Positions 6,753 to 10,948 of a DNA stretch of 10,948 nt are shown piece by piece. Origin of the DNA: an uncultured beta proteobacterium (GTDB lineage: Bacteria > Pseudomonadota > Gammaproteobacteria > Burkholderiales > Burkholderiaceae_C). The stretch's first letter is position 1. Every line of letters starts with the position of its first letter. The stretch is taken from positions 1 to 10,948 of the forward strand of contig CAJASG010000486.1 of assembly GCA_903944555.1 (NCBI GenBank), in the 5' to 3' direction. Position numbers and translations under genes: made by a program. The notes under the pieces were generated by a model. The model worked only from the letters and a program-made list of their open reading frames with translations. It did not search any database and was not told the DNA's origin.

Positions 6753-8570
6753 ATGCACAAAAAACTTTTCGCCCTGTCCGCCATAAGCGTGATCGTGGTC
6801 AGTGGAGCAGCGTGGGCACAACCTGCAAACTCCCTCAAGGACTCGGTTGAACGGGCCATTCTCAAAAATCCCGAAATCCGCTTCAAACACCAGAATCTCC
6901 TTGCAATCACGGGTGAGCAGGATGCGGCCAAAGGGGGATGGCTTCCAAAAATTGATTTGTCAGCGGACACCGGCAGGAAAAACTCACTTACCCCCGGGGT
7001 AGCCTCTGCTGTCGATTATGACAATTCAACAACCACGCTGCAGCTGCGCCAGATGCTGTTTGACGGGTTTTCCACCAGCACGGACGTGCGTCGACTGGGT
7101 CACTCGCGCCTGACCTCGTATTACGAGCTGCTTTCGGCCAGTGACCAACTCGCACTGGAAGTGGTCCGCGCCTACATCGACGTGCGTCGGTACCGGGAAC
7201 TCGTGACCTTGGCGCGCGACAACTATGCGACCCATGCCGATGTCCACGGCCGCCTGGAAAGCCGCGTGAAGGCGGGTGTAGGGCGCCGCGTCGATCTGGA
7301 GCAAGCAGCAGGGCGCATGGCGCTGGCCGAATCCAATTGGCTCACCGAAGCGAGCAATCTGCATGACGTCTCCACCCGCTACCAGCGGCTAGTAGGCGAG
7401 GCCCCTGCCGAAGTTCTGCAGCCCCCGCCCAACCTGACAAAGTTACTGCCATCGCGCGACAACTTCATCGTGAACACGGTCCGCAGCAACCCCGACTTTT
7501 TGGGCGCCGTCTCCACCGTTCGGGCCTACCGGGCCGATGCCCAATTGCGGGAATCACCGAACTACCCTTCGCTGGAGTTTCGCGCCAGCCAGAGTATGGA
7601 AAAAAATCGCAGCGGTGTCAGTGGTGACTACCGCGACAGCGCTGTGCAACTGGTCCTGAACTACAACCTGTACCGCGGCGGTAGTGACTCGGCACGCATT
7701 CGGCAGTACGCGGCCAAGCTCAATTCCGCCTTCGATTTGCGTGACAAAACCTGCCGCGATGTGCGTCAAACCGCGCTCATTGCGCTCAACGACGTGGCCA
7801 AGCTTGAAGCGCAAATCGGACTACTGGCGCAACACGAGCTCTCCACTGCCAAGGCCCGTGAGGCTTACCGGCAGCAATTCGATATCGGGCAACGTTCATT
7901 GCTGGACCTGTTGGACACGGAAAACGAGCTGTACCAAGCCCGCCGGGCCCTGACCAATGCGGAAGAAGACCACCAACTATCCAAATCACGGGTACTGGCA
8001 GTTAATGGATCATTGCTACCCGCCCTGCAACTGCGCCCTATTCAGAGCGAAGCCCCGCCCTTGCCCGCAGGCGCGGAGGTAGACGATGACGCGCTGCTGT
8101 GCGATACAGCCCTACCCGCACCACTCACGTTAGACAAAGCGGCCCTGCCGCCGGTCAGCGCACCGCTTATTGCAGCCGCGCCGCCGGTCGCCCCGCCTCC
8201 AGCACCTGACAACTCCATCTGCCAAAGCATCACACCCATGGTTGAAAAGTGGATTGCCGCATGGAACAAGAAGGACATCAATGGCTACTTTGCGTCCTAC
8301 AGCGATGCATTTGTGCCCGCCCTTGACCTGAAGCGGGCTCAGTGGGAGTCCTTGCGGAAAAAGCGCGTCAGCAAACAAGGCGGCATCTCCACCGTGCTGA
8401 AGAACATCACGCCCACCCGCTGCGACTCCAAGACCTCGGAAGTCAGCTTCACGCAGGAATATGGCTCCGATGATTACCGTGATTCTGTGGAAAAGACACT
8501 GGCCATGGAATATGTGAACGGGCAATGGAAAATTCTGCGCGAGACGGTCACCAAAGGCCGTACCTTCTAA
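6753..8570 (+). CDS. TolC-family outer-membrane channel with C-terminal NTF2/SnoaL-like domain
   Basis: 605 residues. A signal peptide (MHKKLFALSAISVIVVSGAAWA, cut before QPANS) leads into two outer-membrane efflux repeats (about 28-215 and 240-420). Family hallmarks include LRQMLFDGFST (98-108), YRGGSDSARIRQ (307-318) and SLLDLLDTENELYQARRAL (382-400). TolC proteins form trimeric channels for type I secretion; next to a lapG-lapD operon and an RTX adhesin this one is probably the LapE-like port that exports and retains the adhesin. After residue 430 comes a Pro/Ala-rich linker (about 431-487), then about 115 residues (490-605) with the WIAAWNKKDINGYFASYSDAF pattern of NTF2-like domains. This makes it roughly 150-180 residues longer than ordinary TolC. 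Cys490 and Cys557 could form a disulfide in the periplasm. The start is fixed by an in-frame TGA directly before the ATG and by the signal peptide. Channel assignment is firm; the added domain's role is unknown. Confidence 0.92.
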   Translation: MHKKLFALSAISVIVVSGAAWAQPANSLKDSVERAILKNPEIRFKHQNLLAITGEQDAAKGGWLPKIDLSADTGRKNSLTPGVASAVDYDNSTTTLQLRQMLFDGFSTSTDVRRLGHSRLTSYYELLSASDQLALEVVRAYIDVRRYRELVTLARDNYATHADVHGRLESRVKAGVGRRVDLEQAAGRMALAESNWLTEASNLHDVSTRYQRLVGEAPAEVLQPPPNLTKLLPSRDNFIVNTVRSNPDFLGAVSTVRAYRADAQLRESPNYPSLEFRASQSMEKNRSGVSGDYRDSAVQLVLNYNLYRGGSDSARIRQYAAKLNSAFDLRDKTCRDVRQTALIALNDVAKLEAQIGLLAQHELSTAKAREAYRQQFDIGQRSLLDLLDTENELYQARRALTNAEEDHQLSKSRVLAVNGSLLPALQLRPIQSEAPPLPAGAEVDDDALLCDTALPAPLTLDKAALPPVSAPLIAAAPPVAPPPAPDNSICQSITPMVEKWIAAWNKKDINGYFASYSDAFVPALDLKRAQWESLRKKRVSKQGGISTVLKNITPTRCDSKTSEVSFTQEYGSDDYRDSVEKTLAMEYVNGQWKILRETVTKGRTF

Positions 8571-8590
8571 ACGCGGGTGGATTCCCCATG

Positions 8591-8618
8591 AAAAAAGCGA
8601 CCCAAGGGTCGCTTTTTT
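8591..8618. terminator. Bidirectional intrinsic terminator between the TolC-like gene and ssb
   Basis: Two exact 13-base arms, AAAAAAGCGACCC (8591-8603) and GGGTCGCTTTTTT (8606-8618), are separated by AA. Read on either strand this gives a GC-rich stem (GCGACC) followed by six T, so it can end transcription of the TolC-like gene on + and of the MFS-ssb unit on -. It lies 20 bp after the TolC-like stop and 48 bp past the ssb stop. The remaining bases to the ssb stop (8619-8666) hold nothing recognisable. Confidence 0.95.
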
Positions 8619-8666
8619 GTTCGTGCGCTGCGGCAATGACGCCGCTTGCGCAAGAATAGTCCGGGT

Positions 8667-9164
8667 CTAGAACGGAATATCGTCGTCCATATCGTCAAAG
8701 CCACTGGCCGGACGTGGAGCGGGGGCCTGGCGGGGGGCCTGCGCAGGCGCCTGAGGGCGCGGCGCGGGGGCCTGACGGGCGTAGCCACCGCCGGAAGAGC
8801 CGCCATCGTCGCCCGAGGGTTCGCCCATGCCTTCACGTCCACCCAACATTTGCATCTCATTGGCAATGATGTCGGTTGCGTACTTTTCAACGCCGTCCTT
8901 GTCGGTGTACTTGCGCGTCTTGATACGCCCTTCGACATACACCGAACGGCCCTTTTTCAAATACTGGCCCACGATTTCGGCCAGTTTGCCAAAGAAGGTG
9001 ACGCGGTGCCACTCGGTCTCCTCGACCATCTCACCGGTCTTGCCCTTGTATTTGCTGCTGGTCGCAATTGTGATGTTTGCAACGGGCTCGCCACTGGGCA
9101 AGTAGCGGATTTCAGGGTCGCGCCCCAAGTTGCCGACCAAAATGACTTTATTCACGGATGCCAT
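8667..9164 (-). CDS. ssb: Single-stranded DNA-binding protein SSB
   Basis: 165 residues, close to the usual bacterial length. The OB-fold (about 1-112) begins [18 protein letters not shown] and carries the family's [13 protein letters not shown] and [16 protein letters not shown] segments. Trp52, with Tyr39, Phe57/Phe58 and Tyr86, probably fills the aromatic DNA-stacking positions. A flexible Gly/Ser then Pro/Ala/Gln/Arg linker (about 113-155) leads to the acidic tip DMDDDIPF, the docking peptide for replication and repair partners. SSB coats single-stranded DNA in replication, recombination and repair. AGGAG at 9178-9174, nine bases before the ATG, supports the start. The gene lies 27 bp after the MFS transporter on the same strand, so it is probably partly co-transcribed or has a promoter inside that gene. 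No LexA-type box is evident upstream. Confidence 0.98.
   Translation of the reverse strand: MASVNKVILVGNLGRDPEIRYLPSGEPVANITIATSSKYKGKTGEMVEETEWHRVTFFGKLAEIVGQYLKKGRSVYVEGRIKTRKYTDKDGVEKYATDIIANEMQMLGGREGMGEPSGDDGGSSGGGYARQAPAPRPQAPAQAPRQAPAPRPASGFDDMDDDIPF
8715..8785 (-). repeat. GC-rich low-complexity repeat encoding the SSB linker
   Basis: The + strand shows repeated GGGGCCTG-type units, with GCGGGGGCCTG present in full at two places. In the ssb frame they encode alternating Ala/Pro/Arg/Gln ([21 protein letters not shown] region, residues 132-152). This is ordinary for the disordered SSB linker and is a likely site of length variation between strains. Confidence 0.6.
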
Positions 9165-9173
9165 GTTTGTTTT

Positions 9174-9178
9174 CTCCT
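9174..9178 (-). promoter_or_regulatory. Ribosome binding site of ssb
   Basis: AGGAG on the - strand, nine bases before the ssb ATG. It sits in the 27-bp gap between the MFS stop codon and ssb, so ssb has its own translation initiation even if transcribed together with the upstream gene. Confidence 0.8.
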
Positions 9179-9191
9179 GATTAGTAGCTGA

Positions 9192-10430
9192 TTATCCAGC
9201 GTTTGGCGCGGGCGCTGCACCGTGCGCCGACGGCGCCTGCATCGGCCATGCCACGACCAGCCATGCCAGCATGCCCAGCGCACATGCCAAAAACAGCCCC
9301 TGTGGGCCGGTGTGCTTCACCAACCAGCCCCCCGCCACGCCGCCGGTAAAGAACCCGAGTGACTGCAGCGTGTTGTAGACCCCCATGGCCGCGCCGCGGG
9401 CGTTGGTGGGTGCAATGCGCGACGCCATGCTGGGCTGACTGGCCTCCAGCACATTGAAGCCGAAGAAAAACACAAACAGCAACAGCGCCAGACTGATCAC
9501 CGAGGGTGTGCCGGATGCCATCCACAGCAGCCCAAACTGCACCACGGCAATCAGCCCGACCGACACCAAAAACACGGCACGCAAATAGCCCCGCTTTTCC
9601 AGCGGAAACAAGGTCACCCCCATCACGACGAACGACCCCAACACGGCGGGCAAATACACCCACCAATGGTGGTCCTTGGCCAAACCGGCCTGCACCAGCA
9701 GGGCTGGCAAAGCCACCCACATGGCGAGCTGCACCGCATGAAGAATAAAAACACCAAAATTTAAACGCAACAAGGCGGGCAGACGCAGCACGTCACGCAA
9801 ACCGCCTCTGGCCTGGTTCACATGCTCCAGAGGCTCGGCAGGCACCCACCACACAATCACAGCAATGCCACCGAGCGCCAACAGTGTCGTCAGGGCAAAC
9901 AAGCCGCTCAAGCCCAGCACCGAGTTCAGCAACGGTGACAGCACCAGCGACAAGGCAAACATCAAACCGATGCTCGCCCCCACCAGGGCCATGGCCTTGG
10001 TGCGCACCACATCACGCGTCTGGTCTGCCAGCAAAGCGGTGACCGCCGCCGAAATGGCGCCCGCACCCTGCACGGCCCGCCCGGCCACCAGCCAGGTCAA
10101 GGTCGGTGCCATTGCGGCCACCGCGCTACCTGCGGCAAAAATAAGCAGCCCCAAGATCATGACCCGCTTGCGCCCGAAGCGGTCCGAGGCCATGCCAAAC
10201 GGAATCTGCAAAAAACCCTGCGTGAGGCCGTAAATGCCCATCGCCAAACCAATCAGCATCGGGTCATCTCCACCGGGGTACTTGCCAGCTTCCAGCGAAA
10301 AAACCGGCAGCACCAAAAACAAACCCAACATGCGCAGAGCAAAGATGAGCGCCAACGACGCACTGGAGCGGCGCTCCTGCGCGGTCATGGTGGTCGATGG
10401 TGGTGCGCTGGCCGCTGCGGCGTTTGCCAT
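9192..10430 (-). CDS. MFS transporter, 12-TM, substrate unknown (YajR-like group)
   Basis: 412 residues from the chosen ATG, largely hydrophobic with about twelve membrane segments. Visible family features are LALIFALRMLGLFLVLPVF in the first segment, motif A as GMASDRFGRKRV (79-90) after the second segment, and a GRAVQGAGAISAA stretch (117-129) in the fourth. A charged loop (about 196-216) joins the halves. It resembles proton-coupled drug/sugar-type MFS exporters related to YajR but lacks YajR's C-terminal soluble domain; the substrate cannot be read from sequence. The frame extends to an ATG at 10544, but that would leave only 11 bp to divergent uvrA, and the extra 38 residues look unlike an MFS N-terminus. 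An ATG at 10388 (MTAQERRSS) is also possible. No clear ribosome site distinguishes the three. Confidence 0.88.
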   Translation of the reverse strand: MANAAAASAPPSTTMTAQERRSSASLALIFALRMLGLFLVLPVFSLEAGKYPGGDDPMLIGLAMGIYGLTQGFLQIPFGMASDRFGRKRVMILGLLIFAAGSAVAAMAPTLTWLVAGRAVQGAGAISAAVTALLADQTRDVVRTKAMALVGASIGLMFALSLVLSPLLNSVLGLSGLFALTTLLALGGIAVIVWWVPAEPLEHVNQARGGLRDVLRLPALLRLNFGVFILHAVQLAMWVALPALLVQAGLAKDHHWWVYLPAVLGSFVVMGVTLFPLEKRGYLRAVFLVSVGLIAVVQFGLLWMASGTPSVISLALLLFVFFFGFNVLEASQPSMASRIAPTNARGAAMGVYNTLQSLGFFTGGVAGGWLVKHTGPQGLFLACALGMLAWLVVAWPMQAPSAHGAAPAPNAG

Positions 10431-10555
10431 GGGCGCTGCAGTGGCCGAAACGGAAGAGTTAGATCGGTACAAGTTATTGCTCAATTGGAACGAAATCCGC
10501 CCAAGGGGGCGACTGGAAACCGTCCATTGTCCGCTATCTCTCATCTTTAACTATC
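10431..10555. promoter_or_regulatory. Divergent intergenic region between the MFS transporter and uvrA
   Basis: This 125-bp stretch probably holds both promoters. A small GC inverted repeat (CGCCC and GGGCG arms separated by AAGG, near 10499-10512) is present. TTGAGC on the - strand (near 10486-10481) and TTGTCC on the + strand (10527-10532) are the best -35-like matches, but neither has a convincing -10. No CTGT-N8-ACAG LexA box was seen, although uvrA is SOS-controlled in many bacteria. Confidence 0.35.
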
Positions 10556-10948
10556 ATGGTGGGTTTCTCTCAACCGGCGCACACCTTGAATTCATCTCCA
10601 GACGGCAAACCTCTTGCCACGGCTTTGCAGCAGCAAAACATCAGTGTGCGGGGCGCGCGCACCCACAATCTGAAGAATATTGATATTGATATTCCGCGCA
10701 ATCAGTTGGTCGTCATCACGGGTCTGTCGGGTTCCGGCAAGTCCAGCCTGGCGTTTGACACGCTCTACGCCGAAGGCCAGCGCCGCTATGTGGAGAGCCT
10801 GAGCACCTACGCCCGCCAGTTCCTGCAGCTGATGGACAAGCCCGATGTGGACATGATCGAGGGCCTCCCCCCGGCCATCTCCAACGAGCAAAAAGCGACC
10901 AGCCACAACCCGCGCTCTACCGTGGGCACCGTGACCGAGATCCTCGAC
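10556..10948 (+). CDS. uvrA: Excinuclease ABC subunit A (UvrA), N-terminal 131 residues; runs off window
   Basis: The open frame from ATG 10556 continues to the last base, giving 131 of the roughly 950-1000 residues expected. [21 protein letters not shown] and Walker A GLSGSGKS (56-63), followed by [28 protein letters not shown] in two adjoining stretches, are characteristic of UvrA. The UvrB-binding region has begun by [16 protein letters not shown]. UvrA is the damage-sensing ATPase of nucleotide excision repair and works with UvrB and UvrC in the cytoplasm. About 28 residues precede the conserved part. No Shine-Dalgarno is visible before the ATG, and GTG 10559 is an alternative; no in-frame ATG lies between the chosen start and the conserved region. 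Confidence 0.96.
   Translation, partial: MVGFSQPAHTLNSSPDGKPLATALQQQNISVRGARTHNLKNIDIDIPRNQLVVITGLSGSGKSSLAFDTLYAEGQRRYVESLSTYARQFLQLMDKPDVDMIEGLPPAISNEQKATSHNPRSTVGTVTEILD

Noticed and set aside
8646..9191. 181-residue open frame on + antisense to ssb
   Set aside because: It covers a complete, unambiguous ssb on the other strand and shows no domain of its own.
9181..9720. 179-residue open frame on - in another frame of the MFS gene
   Set aside because: It is a Gly/Ala/Arg-rich shadow of the transporter frame, which has the membrane segments and motif A.
10431..10555. SOS (LexA) box for uvrA
   Set aside because: No CTGT-N8-ACAG or close variant was found by eye in the gap.

Overview
The window looks like chromosomal DNA of a betaproteobacterium, most likely Burkholderiales and plausibly Comamonadaceae. 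This rests on recalled resemblance of the SSB, UvrA and MFS proteins and on the ssb / MFS transporter / uvrA neighbourhood; no search was run. It splits into a surface-adhesion locus (about 1-8570) and a housekeeping block (about 8667-10948). A strong bidirectional terminator at 8591-8618 separates them.

Adhesion locus. The + strand opens inside a very large secreted RTX adhesin, of which the last 1290 residues are present. They show the end of a VCBS-type repeat, cadherin/Ig-like modules, a von Willebrand A domain with its metal-site residues, an unrecognised beta-rich insert, thirteen RTX nonapeptides and a C-terminal type I secretion signal. Converging on it from the - strand is a two-gene unit: a LapG-type periplasmic cysteine protease followed by a LapD-type inner-membrane c-di-GMP receptor with degenerate GGDEF and EAL motifs. 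Diverging from lapG on the + strand is a TolC-family outer-membrane channel with an extra NTF2/SnoaL-like domain at its C-terminus. This set matches the Lap system: the channel exports the adhesin and holds it at the surface. LapD sequesters LapG when cytoplasmic c-di-GMP is high; when c-di-GMP falls, LapG is freed and clips the adhesin N-terminus. The adhesin N-terminus, with the expected LapG site, lies upstream of the window. The ABC and membrane-fusion subunits of the secretion system are not here.

Housekeeping block. On the - strand an MFS transporter is followed after 27 bp by ssb, and the pair reads into the bidirectional terminator. Diverging from the transporter, the first 131 codons of uvrA run off the right edge. 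No LexA-type SOS box was visible by eye between uvrA and the transporter or upstream of ssb.

The most unusual points are the TolC/NTF2-like fusion and the roughly 150-residue domain that splits a repeat of the adhesin. No mobile elements, tRNAs, rRNAs or CRISPR arrays were seen.
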